Source of the DNA: Paenibacillus sp.
GTDB taxonomy: Bacteria > Bacillota > Bacilli > Paenibacillales > YIM-B00363
Assembly (NCBI RefSeq): GCF_031177825.1
Contig: NZ_JAPSKE010000004.1
Coordinates: forward strand, 62,001 to 126,000
Direction of reading: 5' to 3'
Length of the DNA: 64,000 nt
The notes under the pieces were generated by a model, which was not told the DNA's origin, did no database searches, and saw only the letters and a list, made by a program, of their open reading frames with translations. The translations under genes were made by a program, and so were the position numbers. Of this stretch, positions 37,458 to 46,976 are shown one piece after another; position 1 is the stretch's first letter; the number at the start of each line of letters is the position of its first letter.

Positions 37458-38011
37458 CGCATTCGTGCAATCCTCCAATCGTTTTCGGGTTAACGTGTCA
37501 TCTTCCCCCCCATGTCGGATCTAAGCTGTCTGCTTGCACCTCGCTTGACCTGCTCTTACTATGTCCCCCTCTTTTCCGCTAATCCTCTTACACTCCTCTT
37601 CATTGGCCTCACCCCCTTCGCTGGACTTTCGATCGTTTACGTTGGAAATAAAGCGTTTGCACAACGATTTATTGCTAATCACTTATTATCTGAACGGCAT
37701 ACGAAGTGTCTGGAGAAGGTAAGCCATTGGCCAAGTATGTTATGATGTGAATTGATTTATCTACACATACTATGTTTGACCAAATAGTAATACGAAGACC
37801 TAAAAAATTCAATCATTTTTTTAAAATGTTTTGTCTGTACCTCACTACATTGCTAAAAAACGGAATCCAAAATCCCCAGCCTGATGTCCATTCTATCGTC
37901 ATGTATTCATCCCCGAAGCGCATACGATTCACGAGGACAGAAAGGTTCGTATACCTTTTGCGGTGTATATGCGTTATAATAGAAAAAATTTCGATACGAG
38001 GTGGAGCGGAC
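37458..38011. other. Divergent regulatory region of the mannoside locus
   Basis: No gene seen. A TATAAT box at 37975-37980 points to a promoter for the plus-strand regulator, though its -35 box is weak. At 37650-37664 a sequence AAAGCGTTTGCACA, read on the other strand, is close to a cre site over 12 of 14 positions but lacks the final CA. The region has AT-rich stretches at 37740-37870. Confidence 0.4.
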
Positions 38012-39085
38012 GTGAGCAAGAAAGACTTGGCTCAGCTGAAGTACCAAAAGGTAAAGGACTATGTCTTGTCTCACATCGAGAGGCAAGAATTTTCGAAGGA
38101 CGACCGGATTCCGAGCGAATCGGAGTTTTCCAAACTACTGGACGTCAGTTCGATCACGGTGCGGAAAGCGTTGACGGATCTGGTGAACGAGGGCGTGATT
38201 TATCGTATCCGGGGGAAGGGCAGTTTCGTCGCAAGCCAAACGGTCGCATCGGAGAAAACCTCGAATCTGGTCGCCTTCGTCATCTCCGGCATCGAGATGT
38301 ACGACAGCTCTTATTTGCAAATTATGAGAGGCGTGCAATCCTTCCTGGGGAAGCACGGTTGCAAGCTGATCATCGAATTTGTCGAGAACGATTTCGAACA
38401 GGAACGCCAGCTGATTTTGAATCTGATTCAGACGGAACTAAGAGGATTGCTTATCTATTCCTCCGATCCCAACGCGGCGAAAAGTTACCTTGGCGAAATC
38501 CGCAAGAAATCGATTCCGTTCGTTATGCTCGACCGTTCCCCTTCCGGCTACCCGGTCAACGTCGTCACTTGCAACAATCACGACGGCGCCTATGAGGCGG
38601 TAGAATACATGATCAGGCAAGGACATGAACGGATAGGTTTTGCCGCTTACGACTTCCACCTGACCCCGGAGGTAGAACGTTATAACGGGTATTGCAACGC
38701 CATGTCGAACGCATCCCTCCCGACGCCTAAGGAGCTCTTGTTCCCTGAAAGAGAACTGGACTATGCGGCGCTTTCGCGCCGTATTCAAGACGGAGAGCTG
38801 ACCGCCTTGTTTTGCGCCAATGACAAGCGGGCTCTCGAGGTGCTCGAGCAACTTGCCGTTCGCGGGATTCAAATCCCCGAGCAGTTATCCCTGATGGGAT
38901 TCGACGACTTCGAGAGCTCCAAATTCGCAAGGGTCGCCTTGAGCACGGTGAAGCAGTATTTCGAAGTCCTCGGCTATGAGAGCGCAAAGCTGCTGTTCGA
39001 AATCACCGTAGGCTCTTCTTACGGCAACAAGAAAGTGATGCTGCCCACGAGTCTTGTCATTCGCGACACGGTCAAGCCGTTGTAA
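38012..39085 (+). CDS. GntR/LacI-type regulator (AraR-like architecture)
   Basis: This protein of 357 residues has an N-terminal GntR winged helix (YQKVKDYVLSHIERQEF then PSESEFSKLLDVSSITVRKA and RIRGKGSFVA) and a C-terminal LacI-type sugar-binding domain (LVAFVISGIEMYDSSYLQ, ending with the QLSLMGFDDFESSKFA segment). This joins domains as in AraR of B. subtilis. The GTG at 38012 is chosen as start, with GAGGTGG upstream. It is divergent from the mannosidase/transport locus, which it probably represses in the absence of its sugar. Confidence 0.9.
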   Translation: MSKKDLAQLKYQKVKDYVLSHIERQEFSKDDRIPSESEFSKLLDVSSITVRKALTDLVNEGVIYRIRGKGSFVASQTVASEKTSNLVAFVISGIEMYDSSYLQIMRGVQSFLGKHGCKLIIEFVENDFEQERQLILNLIQTELRGLLIYSSDPNAAKSYLGEIRKKSIPFVMLDRSPSGYPVNVVTCNNHDGAYEAVEYMIRQGHERIGFAAYDFHLTPEVERYNGYCNAMSNASLPTPKELLFPERELDYAALSRRIQDGELTALFCANDKRALEVLEQLAVRGIQIPEQLSLMGFDDFESSKFARVALSTVKQYFEVLGYESAKLLFEITVGSSYGNKKVMLPTSLVIRDTVKPL

Positions 39086-39158
39086 CTTTACCCGCTCCGC
39101 GTTCAAGGTTCCCTTATTACGAAAATACGACGGATACGCTGTCAAGCGCACAAAGAAA

Positions 39159-39184
39159 CCCGACCATCCTCAATGATGGTCGGG
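39159..39184. terminator. Terminator between convergent genes
   Basis: A perfect 10-base stem CCCGACCATC / GATGGTCGGG with a 6-base loop. On the minus strand it is followed by TTTCTTT, so it mainly suits the pectate lyase transcript. It also lies 74 bases past the GntR/LacI stop. Confidence 0.78.
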
Positions 39185-39307
39185 CAGCATCGCCTTGCGG
39201 TTCCTGTTTATGAAGCTATCGTTACCCGTTATCGTATCCGTTCGTCGCTTATCCCATAAGTTTGCCGCTTAAGGAAGCGGCGCCGTAGAGCAGTCCGTTC
39301 AATACAT

Positions 39308-42300
39308 TTATTGTTTTAATCCCCCAAGATCCGTTAGAAAATGTTCCGCGAACGTCGCATCCAGCTGCTTGCCGGCCAGCGCGGACACCTCGCGTTCAAG
39401 CGCGTTCAACCCGTTGCGAAGCTTCTCGGCGTCATCTTCGTCTTGCAGGCCGGACACCTTCGCAAGCAAGCTGTTGAGTACGCCTTGATTCGAAATCCAG
39501 CCTCGGTCGAAGGCCGCTTGCAGCGCTTCGTCAAGGACATCGATGCCGGTTTCGACCTTCAAGACGAATTGCCGCTCCGTTACGTTCCCGGCCGCATCCG
39601 CAGCCGTAATCGCGATCCTGTGATCTCCGACCGACAATGCGTAAGGCGCCGCTTCGATCGGCAGGCCGGACTCGATCCCGTCCAGCGTCGCTTTCGCGTC
39701 GGCCACGCCACTGAGCGAATCCGTAATGTCGAACGAAATTCGAACGGCTTCATGGCGGTACACGGCGGTCGTTACGGCAGGTTCGACGTCAGGTCCGGTC
39801 CGATCGATGCTCACCGTCACCGATCGGACGGCCTCCTCGTTCCCAGCCGCGTCCACGCTGTAATAACGCAGCGTATGGACGCCTTCCGCGCCGATCTCGA
39901 CCCGATTGCCCGGGACGAACGGTGCCTCGTCCACGCTGTAATAGGTCGACGTCTCGGACCCCTCGGCATCGACGGCGGTCAAAGTGACGACTTGGGCCGT
40001 ATTTTGCCAGCCGGACGCGGCATCGGCCGTCGTGACCGGCGGCGTCGAATCGATCGGTTTGGAACGCGTCTTCACCGTGACCGCGTTGGACGCTTCCGAT
40101 TCGCCGGCCGCGTTTTTCGCTTTTAGATAATACGTGTACTTGACTCCCGGCTCGGCGGTGCGATCGTAGAACGTATCCACCTTCGCAACCCCCACGTTCA
40201 CCGCCGGTTCGTCGCCGGTCGAACGGTAGACGTTGTACTGCGTCGCCCCGCCGTGAGACGTCCAGATGAGTCCGACGAACGTTTCGCCCGTCAGCCCTAC
40301 GAACAAATTCGACGGCGCCGCGGGGAGCGGCATATCGATGGAGAGCGTTTCGGACGGCGCGGATTCGCCGACCTCGTTCACGGACGTCATCCGGTAGCTG
40401 TACCCGGCTTGCCCCGCGCCAACGCCGTCGTCCGTGAATTCCGGCGACTCGGTCCCGGCCAGCAAGGTAAAGCCGTTATCGCCATACCCCATCCGGTAGA
40501 CGTTGTAGCTTTCGGCGCCGTCGACCGCGCTCCATCTCAGCTCGAACGCGGATGTGGACACCTCGCCTGCGGAAAGGCCCAAGGGTGGTTCCGGCATCGC
40601 CACAGGCGGCCTCGTCGTTGCGCTCACGCTGCCGGACGGCGCGGATTCGCCGCCCTTCGTCGTCGCCGATACTTGGTAATAGTACGTCGTCGAGGGGCTT
40701 ACGGTCCGATCCGTATACGTCTCGGCGCGAGTGTACCCGATCTTCACGTACGGACCTTCCGGCGCCGCCGCCCGATAGATCCCGTAGCCGACCGCGTGCT
40801 CGACCGGCGTCCAAGCGAGCTCGACGGAGAGGCTTCTCGCCGCCGTAACCGCAAGGCCCGAAGGCGCCGGAGGCTTCGGCTGCGAAGCGTCGTAGGCGAG
40901 CACTTCCGCGTCGCCGGCCGGCGGGGATTCGCCGCCCGCGTTGACGGCGGACACCCGATATCGATACGTCACGCCGAGATCGACGGCCCTGTCCGTAAAC
41001 GCCGCGGACTCGGAGCTTCCGACGACCTTAAAGTAAGGATCGAACGTGGACGAGCGGTACACCAAATAGGCGTCCGCCTCGCCGACGGGAGACCACGTCA
41101 GCGACGCCGCCGGACCGCCCGAGAGCGCTCCCGTCAAGTCCGAAGGCGATGCGGCGGGAGGCGCCGCGTTCGGCTCCGTCCGCTTCACGATGACGAAATA
41201 ATTCATGCGGGACGTATTTCCGTTCGACCCCATAACGACATGCGAGCCTGCCGGGTATGTTTTCTTATACAACTGATAGGTCACCGGTTGGTCGTCCGTA
41301 ATCGCGAGGCCCGTATTCTCGTACGAGGAAGCCAGCCATTGCGGCTTCGTCGTAATTCTCGAGTCGTGCGCGACGTATACGTCCACGTCGGCGGCTGCAT
41401 AAAAGGAAACCAAGTCCTCGCTGGAAGCGCTTCTGGAGCCGACCGCCGTCCGGATCCATTCCGAGCCCGACACGGCGTCCGGAACGGTTACGAATTTATA
41501 TACCTTGCTGCCGGTCAGTCGGTCCCCGGCGACCAAGTCGCCGACCTGAAAGTTGTTCTGCACCGACCAAGCGGCGGCGTTGACGGCACCGTTGCTACTA
41601 TTGTCGTTAACGATCACGTTCCGGATCGCTTCCCCGTCCATGCTGGGAACAGGCTCCGGCTCTTCCGGCTCCGGCTGCGGAAGGACCGGCGGCTCGAACG
41701 GCGTGCCGGACCATGCCGGCGGAACCATCGGGTACCCTTCCGGGAAGCCCGGCGCCGCCAATTCGTTCAAATAATCCTCGAGATTCGTATATCCGTCGCC
41801 GTTCCGGTCGCCGTTGCGATCCTCCGGGTCGCCCGGATCCAGTCCCTGCGCCGTCTCCCACGCATCCGGCATGCCGTCCCGGTCCGTATCCGCGGGCGCC
41901 GTCTCCCGGGCCAACGTCGGGAAGCCGCCGACGTCGTCTTCGTCCCCGATGATGACGCCGGTTTGGTTCCGCACGCTGTCGATGACGCGAATGTCCACCG
42001 CGTCGCGCGCGATCGAAGCGCCGGAGTACTCTAGGATGCGCACATAAGCGTCCTCCGGCTCCTCCGTATGCACCGGAGGATACTCGAACCGCTCCGGAAC
42101 GAGCACGCTCGGTCTTTCGGCCTCCATCATGCCGCTGCCCGTATCGGTTCCGTCCAGCACCCCGTTCTTGTTGCTGTCGATCCGGTTATTCTCGAGGTAC
42201 AAGCTGTAATTCTCGTTCCCGCGTACCACGGCATACTCGGGATCGGCGGAATTCAGTCCCGCGACGAAGTAGTTGCCGACGACGTTGCCGTAGCCCTTCG

Positions 42301-43063
42301 TACCGGATTCGCCGCCGGCCACGTAAGGGAACCCGCCCCAGTTATAAACAATGTTATTGACGAAGTCGATTTGCCCCTTCGTTTTCGGATTGCGGTCGTT
42401 GTTGTGGGCATACAGATTATGGTGCATCGTGATCGTGTTCATCTCGATCAGTCCGCCCATCGAGTGCGTCAGCAGCCCTTCGGAAATGATCGACCACTGC
42501 ACGGTAATGTTTTTCGACCTCGGATTGTCGTAATCCTTGCTCTTGATGGACAGCACCTCGTCGGTTCCCCAGGAGAAGGAGGAATGATCGATGATGACGT
42601 TCCGGCAGTCCTCGAAATACATCGTATCGTCGTTAAAGTCCTGCACCCCTAAGCGGAAGCGCATATACCGGATGACGATATCGCTGCAGTCGATAAACCG
42701 GATGTTGTTGCCCCGGATCGTCAAGCCGTCTCCCGGCGCGGTCTGGCCCGCGATCGTAATCTTGGATTTGTTCCTCGCCACGATTTGAGGAATCGTGATT
42801 TCGCCGGATATATCGAATACGATCGTTCGCGGCGCAGCCCCGGCCGTCATGATGGCGTCGTGGAACGTTCCCGGGCCGGTCAGCTCGTAGCTGGTGACGT
42901 GGTACACCTCGCCGCCCCGCCCGCCGGCGGCGGCGTAGCCGAAGCCCTCCGCTCCGGGGAACGCGGGAAGCGCGTCATAGCCCGCCGCCCTCGCGGCAGG
43001 CATCGGTTGAAGCAAGGACAGTCCGATCACCGCACATAACATAAGCGCAAACCATCTTTTCAT
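39308..43063 (-). CDS. Secreted PL1-type pectate lyase with FN3 and FIMAH domains
   Basis: This protein of 1251 residues has a signal peptide (MKRWFALMLCAVIGLSLLQ to about residue 26). A pectate lyase beta-helix covers about 30-400: AFPGAEGFGYAAAGGRGGEV, IDHSSFSWGTDEVLSI, then GGLIEMNTITMHHNLY. A calcium-binding-like DTDRDGMPDAWE linker and a strand-rich domain follow, then four fibronectin type III domains, an Ig-like/OmpL47 repeat (TYYSVDEAPFVPGNR) and a FIMAH-type end (VLDEALQAAFDRGWISNQG). The start at 43063 has GGAGGGACG upstream. It would cut pectin outside the cell. A cre-like site lies 32 bases before the start. Confidence 0.9.
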   Translation of the reverse strand: MKRWFALMLCAVIGLSLLQPMPAARAAGYDALPAFPGAEGFGYAAAGGRGGEVYHVTSYELTGPGTFHDAIMTAGAAPRTIVFDISGEITIPQIVARNKSKITIAGQTAPGDGLTIRGNNIRFIDCSDIVIRYMRFRLGVQDFNDDTMYFEDCRNVIIDHSSFSWGTDEVLSIKSKDYDNPRSKNITVQWSIISEGLLTHSMGGLIEMNTITMHHNLYAHNNDRNPKTKGQIDFVNNIVYNWGGFPYVAGGESGTKGYGNVVGNYFVAGLNSADPEYAVVRGNENYSLYLENNRIDSNKNGVLDGTDTGSGMMEAERPSVLVPERFEYPPVHTEEPEDAYVRILEYSGASIARDAVDIRVIDSVRNQTGVIIGDEDDVGGFPTLARETAPADTDRDGMPDAWETAQGLDPGDPEDRNGDRNGDGYTNLEDYLNELAAPGFPEGYPMVPPAWSGTPFEPPVLPQPEPEEPEPVPSMDGEAIRNVIVNDNSSNGAVNAAAWSVQNNFQVGDLVAGDRLTGSKVYKFVTVPDAVSGSEWIRTAVGSRSASSEDLVSFYAAADVDVYVAHDSRITTKPQWLASSYENTGLAITDDQPVTYQLYKKTYPAGSHVVMGSNGNTSRMNYFVIVKRTEPNAAPPAASPSDLTGALSGGPAASLTWSPVGEADAYLVYRSSTFDPYFKVVGSSESAAFTDRAVDLGVTYRYRVSAVNAGGESPPAGDAEVLAYDASQPKPPAPSGLAVTAARSLSVELAWTPVEHAVGYGIYRAAAPEGPYVKIGYTRAETYTDRTVSPSTTYYYQVSATTKGGESAPSGSVSATTRPPVAMPEPPLGLSAGEVSTSAFELRWSAVDGAESYNVYRMGYGDNGFTLLAGTESPEFTDDGVGAGQAGYSYRMTSVNEVGESAPSETLSIDMPLPAAPSNLFVGLTGETFVGLIWTSHGGATQYNVYRSTGDEPAVNVGVAKVDTFYDRTAEPGVKYTYYLKAKNAAGESEASNAVTVKTRSKPIDSTPPVTTADAASGWQNTAQVVTLTAVDAEGSETSTYYSVDEAPFVPGNRVEIGAEGVHTLRYYSVDAAGNEEAVRSVTVSIDRTGPDVEPAVTTAVYRHEAVRISFDITDSLSGVADAKATLDGIESGLPIEAAPYALSVGDHRIAITAADAAGNVTERQFVLKVETGIDVLDEALQAAFDRGWISNQGVLNSLLAKVSGLQDEDDAEKLRNGLNALEREVSALAGKQLDATFAEHFLTDLGGLKQ

Positions 43064-43094
43064 ATCGTCCCTCCGACTACGAATTAGATAATTT

Positions 43095-43108
43095 TGCAAT
43101 CGCTTACA
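43095..43108 (-). promoter_or_regulatory. Catabolite-responsive (cre) site
   Basis: TGCAATCGCTTACA matches the 14-base cre consensus TGWAANCGNTNWCA at all but one position. It sits 32 bases upstream of the pectate lyase start, which would let CcpA repress the gene when glucose is present. This is inferred from the motif. Confidence 0.6.
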
Positions 43109-43303
43109 TATCAGATGTCTTGGCCGTCTCGTCTTTCCGTTCATCACTCGCCTCCTCTCCCCGTATGCGCCGCGATTGCAACTGCCATGTTACGATGCGA
43201 CGGCGGCGGTTTCAATCGTCGGATGTTACAAGTCGTCTACAATATCGGGATCGCGGATTTGTTCATTCGCCGGAGGATCGGTTTGCAGGATTCCGCATGT
43301 ACA

Positions 43304-43340
43304 AGGAAGCCGAGCCCTCTAAACCATGTTCTCGGCTTCC
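43304..43340 (-). terminator. Hairpin after the GH95 gene
   Basis: A 10-base inverted repeat GGAAGCCGAG / CTCGGCTTCC, 14 bases past the GH95 stop. The T-run expected on the minus strand is absent, so it may stabilise mRNA or end transcription weakly. It separates the GH95 unit from the pectate lyase. The remaining gap 43109-43303 holds nothing recognisable. Confidence 0.6.
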
Positions 43341-43354
43341 CTGGACCGGCGGCG

Positions 43355-45751
43355 CTACTTCCGGTTTCGAATCGTAACGACCGAACCGGCTTGCAGGCGA
43401 AGGCGGAAGCGGCGGCCCGCCTCCTCTTCCTCGAACGAGTGCGGCGATTCGTCGTCCAACAGCGCAAGCGAACCGAACCGTTCCGGCAGCCGCAGCGTCA
43501 GCTCCGCCACCCGGTCCGCGCGCAGCTCGGCGGCGAACCGGCCGCCGTCGACGTCCCACTCCATCGAAACGGTGCCGGCGCAGAAGCGCCAGCCTTCCAG
43601 TCGGCCGCGCTTCCACGCGGACGGCAGCGCCGGCAGCAGCTTCACGAGCGCAGGCGACACGTACAGCAGCATCTCCTGTACCGCATTCACCCAGCCTAGA
43701 TTGGCGTCGAGCTGCATCGGAGCGGTCGGCATGTTCATGCAAATCCCCATATTGCGCCAATCGTTGTGCAGCGTAAACAGGTTCGGCAGCAAGCAGGAAC
43801 GGGCCAGCGCGTTCAAGCTCTCGAGCGCGCTGTCGCCGTCCCCGAGCCGGGCGTAGACCGACGCCATATGCGAGAGCGACCATCCGCTCTGGGCGCCTAG
43901 GTTGCGCAGCCGGACCGCCCGGTCGAACGCGGCGAACAGCTCGGGCCGCTCCTCCCGCTGCACCTCATGTCCCGGGAACACCGGGTACAGATGCGACAGG
44001 TGGCGATGATCGTACCGGTCGTCGAACGTCTCGTCCATCCACTCCCGCACCGCCCCGTCTTCGTTGACTAGGTACGGCGGAATCCGTTCGAGCATGCGCC
44101 TCCACTTCTCCAGCTCCTCCGCGCCGCAGCCGACGACGCGTCCCGCCTCGAGGAGCGACGTAAGCAGCTCCTTCAGCAGCGCGAAATCCATCGTCGCATT
44201 CACCGCCGTCGGCATCGGATGCGCCAACGCTTTCCCGTCCTGCGGCATAAAATTAGAAGGCGTATTTTCCGGGGAAACGGAAGGGTACATTTTGTAATAT
44301 CCGTTCTCCCCTTCGACGAGGAAGTCCTCGTAAAACGCTGCGGCCTCTTTCATGAACGGCCACGCCGTTTCCTTCAGGAACCGCTCGTCTCCCGTGAAGG
44401 CGTAATGCTTGTAGAAATGACTGGAAAGCCAGGCGGCCGCCCCCGTCCAATTCATAATGACGGGAACGATTTGGTTCGGAACGCCGATGCCCGGCGTGGA
44501 TCCGGCCGGGATGTAGATGCCGCCGCAGCCGTACAGCTTTCGGGCGTTCGCGCGGAAGTCTTCCATTAAATTCAAGTAATACCGGTACAACGATTCCGTC
44601 AGCCCGCCCAAGCCCCCGACGTGAGCATGCCAATACATCATCTGCACGTTCTCGTTCGCCATGTTGTGGCACCAGACGAGCCGATAATCGCCGCCCCACA
44701 GCCCGTATAAGCCGAACGGCTGATCCTTCGGACCGACGCCGCTGATAAACAAATACCGGCCGAACGCCCACAGCTTCTGCGCGAGCGCGGTCGGCGCCTC
44801 CCCGTCGTATGCCTCCAGCAGCAGCTGCTCGTTGGAACGCGTATCGTCGTCGGAGTCGGCCAGCTCCAGCGCGGCGGAACGGAAGAGCGGTCCGTGAAGG
44901 CGGACATGCCGCGCAAGCAACTCTTCGTAGCCGAGGGAGACGCCGGACAATTCCGCCTTCAGCCGAGACCATTCTCGTTCGCGGTCCTCGCAAGACACGA
45001 ACGTCTTCACGAGCGCCAGCACGCGTTCCGCGCCTTCGAAACGAAGGCTTTCCGGCCCCTCCGCAATGCGGCCTCCCTCCGGAATCAACCGCAGCACGGC
45101 TCCGAAATCCGTTCCGTCGTCGTTGCGGGCCCCGTAGAAGACGTAAGCGCCGCCCTCCCCCGTCTCCGTCCGCACCGTCACGGACCGCTCCAGCTCCTGA
45201 AACTCCGGCTCGTTCTGCCAGCGGTCGCTCGGATGCAGCCGCAGCGCGATGTCGCCGCTCACGGACGAAGGCGCGTCCGCCTGAATCGCGTACGCGAGGC
45301 AGTCGTCGGCGCGCGAGACGAATAGCGTCCGCGTATACCGCGTCTCTCCGTCATTCCAGCCGACCTCGACTTCCCCGGTATCCATCCGGAGCGACCGTTC
45401 ATACTTGCGGAAAGGTTGCGCGCACGGCATCAGCAGCCGGATGGCCGAGTGCGGAAACCGGGAAGCTAAAGTCGTCTTATACCCGCGTTCCTTGAGCGCG
45501 TTCGCCAGCAGCCAGCTGGCCTCGAGAAACCGTTTTTCGTCCATCAGCCTTCTCGTCTCCGCCAGATGAAACCGAACGTCCGGCAGCTCGTCCTTGCGAC
45601 CCCAATGCCACAGGTCCGCGTGATTGATGACGACGGTTTCCTCCTGCACGGCGCCGTATACGGAAGCTCCGATCGTGCCGTTCCCGGAAGGCAGCGCCTC
45701 GCGCCACAGATTCCGCCACCAGGACGCCGGGTACTTCAGATGCATCTTCAT
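43355..45751 (-). CDS. GH95 family enzyme (alpha-L-fucosidase/galactosidase type)
   Basis: This 798-residue protein follows the GH95 plan. The N-terminal domain opens YPASWWRNLWREALPSGNG and INHADLWHWGRKDE, and the catalytic (alpha/alpha)6 part has WCHNMANENVQMMYWHAHV, DGERFLKETAWPF-like segments and a final beta domain. Family members are inverting alpha-L-fucosidases or alpha-L-galactosidases. There is no signal peptide. Its place among pectin genes fits removal of L-sugars from side chains such as rhamnogalacturonan-II, or of xyloglucan. AAGGGAGG precedes the ATG, and a terminator lies directly upstream. Confidence 0.88.
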   Translation of the reverse strand: MKMHLKYPASWWRNLWREALPSGNGTIGASVYGAVQEETVVINHADLWHWGRKDELPDVRFHLAETRRLMDEKRFLEASWLLANALKERGYKTTLASRFPHSAIRLLMPCAQPFRKYERSLRMDTGEVEVGWNDGETRYTRTLFVSRADDCLAYAIQADAPSSVSGDIALRLHPSDRWQNEPEFQELERSVTVRTETGEGGAYVFYGARNDDGTDFGAVLRLIPEGGRIAEGPESLRFEGAERVLALVKTFVSCEDREREWSRLKAELSGVSLGYEELLARHVRLHGPLFRSAALELADSDDDTRSNEQLLLEAYDGEAPTALAQKLWAFGRYLFISGVGPKDQPFGLYGLWGGDYRLVWCHNMANENVQMMYWHAHVGGLGGLTESLYRYYLNLMEDFRANARKLYGCGGIYIPAGSTPGIGVPNQIVPVIMNWTGAAAWLSSHFYKHYAFTGDERFLKETAWPFMKEAAAFYEDFLVEGENGYYKMYPSVSPENTPSNFMPQDGKALAHPMPTAVNATMDFALLKELLTSLLEAGRVVGCGAEELEKWRRMLERIPPYLVNEDGAVREWMDETFDDRYDHRHLSHLYPVFPGHEVQREERPELFAAFDRAVRLRNLGAQSGWSLSHMASVYARLGDGDSALESLNALARSCLLPNLFTLHNDWRNMGICMNMPTAPMQLDANLGWVNAVQEMLLYVSPALVKLLPALPSAWKRGRLEGWRFCAGTVSMEWDVDGGRFAAELRADRVAELTLRLPERFGSLALLDDESPHSFEEEEAGRRFRLRLQAGSVVTIRNRK

Positions 45752-45769
45752 GCAAAGGTCCTCCCTTGG

Positions 45770-45800
45770 AAAAAGAAGAAGCCGGCTACTCCCGCCGGCT
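45770..45800 (-). terminator. Terminator overlapping the GH105 stop codon
   Basis: AGCCGGC pairs with GCCGGCT on the minus strand, the TAG stop of the upstream GH105 gene lies in the loop, and TTCTTCTTTTT follows. It ends just before the GH95 ribosome binding site, so read-through would set GH95 expression. Confidence 0.75.
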
Positions 45801-46931
45801 CTCCTCGATCTTCAGCTTCTCCATCTCCATGCTCGCCAGAAGGAACGGAGCGACGCCCATCAGCGCGTCGCTAACGATCTCCTCGCTCAAGTAATACTCG
45901 TAAGAACCGTCGCGATAGTTGCCGTTGCCGCCGAGGCCGGCGCCGTGACAAATCCGATGCAGGCGGACGCCCTGTTCGTCTTCGGTGACGAACCGCTGCA
46001 GGATGCCCTCGAAGGCGCGGTGCACGACCGCCGAATCGAGCTCCGCGACATAGTTCAAGCGAATGCCCTTGGCCAGCGCGTACGTAAGCATACACGAGGC
46101 GGACGCCTCCAAGTAGTTGCCTTCCCGGCCGTTCTGATCCATCACCTGATACCACAGTCCGCTCTCGTAATCCTGCGCGCGCCGGATCGCGTGAGCCATC
46201 CGATGGAAGATGCCCATGATCTGTCCGCGCTGCGGGTGATCGAGCGGGAAGTGCTCGAGCGCGTCGACGACCGCCATCGCGTACCAGCCCATCGCCCGGC
46301 CCCAGACGTGAAGCGAGCGTCCGGTATCCCGATCGCACCACCGCTGCTCCCGGCTTTCATCCCATGCGTGGTGCAGCAAACCGGTGTCGGGATTGCGCGT
46401 CTTGCGTTCGATCAGCAGAATTTGGTTCGCGACGTCGTCGAAAAACCGCGGCTCCCCGAACGTCTTCGCGTACTCTGCCAGGAACGGAGACGACATATAG
46501 ATGCCGTCGAGCCACATCTGGAACGGGTAAATCTTCTTATGCCAGAAGCCGCCCTCGCTCGTCCTCGGCTGACCGATCAGCTGCACGGCAAGCCGGTTGG
46601 CGGCCTTTGCGTACTTTTCGTCTCCGGTCCGCCTCAGTAAGGAAAACAAGTTTTTCCCTTGATTGATATGGTCGAGATTGTAGTCTTCCAGGATGTACGT
46701 ACGTATAGAGCCGTCCTCCCGCACGAACAGGTCCATGTGCCGGCGCATCGCTTCGCGATAGGTCGCGTCTCCCGAATGATCCGTCAACCGGTCGAGCGCC
46801 ATCAGAGCCATCCCGGAGACATAGCCCCACTTGTTACCCATCTTCGGATGAACGCCATCGACGCAAGCCGCGAGAATCGAATCCGCGATTTTTACGGACC
46901 ACTGCGCTTGCTTGACCGCCGTTTCCGTCAT
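45786..46931 (-). CDS. GH105 unsaturated rhamnogalacturonyl hydrolase (YteR/YesR type)
   Basis: This 381-residue protein is an (alpha/alpha)6 GH105 enzyme. Catalytic Asp residues lie in MWLDGIYMSSPFLAEYAK and the substrate-binding motif is HVWGRAMGWYAMAVVDALE. It removes the unsaturated uronyl unit left by pectate or rhamnogalacturonan lyases through hydration of the double bond. GAAGGAGGCG precedes the ATG. It follows the PL22 lyase by 46 bases, whose products it could use. Its length is usual for the family. Confidence 0.93.
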   Translation of the reverse strand: MTETAVKQAQWSVKIADSILAACVDGVHPKMGNKWGYVSGMALMALDRLTDHSGDATYREAMRRHMDLFVREDGSIRTYILEDYNLDHINQGKNLFSLLRRTGDEKYAKAANRLAVQLIGQPRTSEGGFWHKKIYPFQMWLDGIYMSSPFLAEYAKTFGEPRFFDDVANQILLIERKTRNPDTGLLHHAWDESREQRWCDRDTGRSLHVWGRAMGWYAMAVVDALEHFPLDHPQRGQIMGIFHRMAHAIRRAQDYESGLWYQVMDQNGREGNYLEASASCMLTYALAKGIRLNYVAELDSAVVHRAFEGILQRFVTEDEQGVRLHRICHGAGLGGNGNYRDGSYEYYLSEEIVSDALMGVAPFLLASMEMEKLKIEESRRE

Positions 46932-46976
46932 AGCCCTTCGCCTCCTTCGTGTTTCACCGTCTTCCGGCTGTGCGAC

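Noticed and set aside
39240..39307. A frame just past the pectate lyase stop reading NVLNGLLYGAASLSGKLMG
   Set aside because: It needs a frame change from the real end, and the FIMAH-like domain already ends well at the stop.
40253..42034. Long plus-strand open frame (593 codons) opposite the pectate lyase
   Set aside because: Arg-rich composition and no domain. It results from GC-rich codons on the true minus-strand gene.
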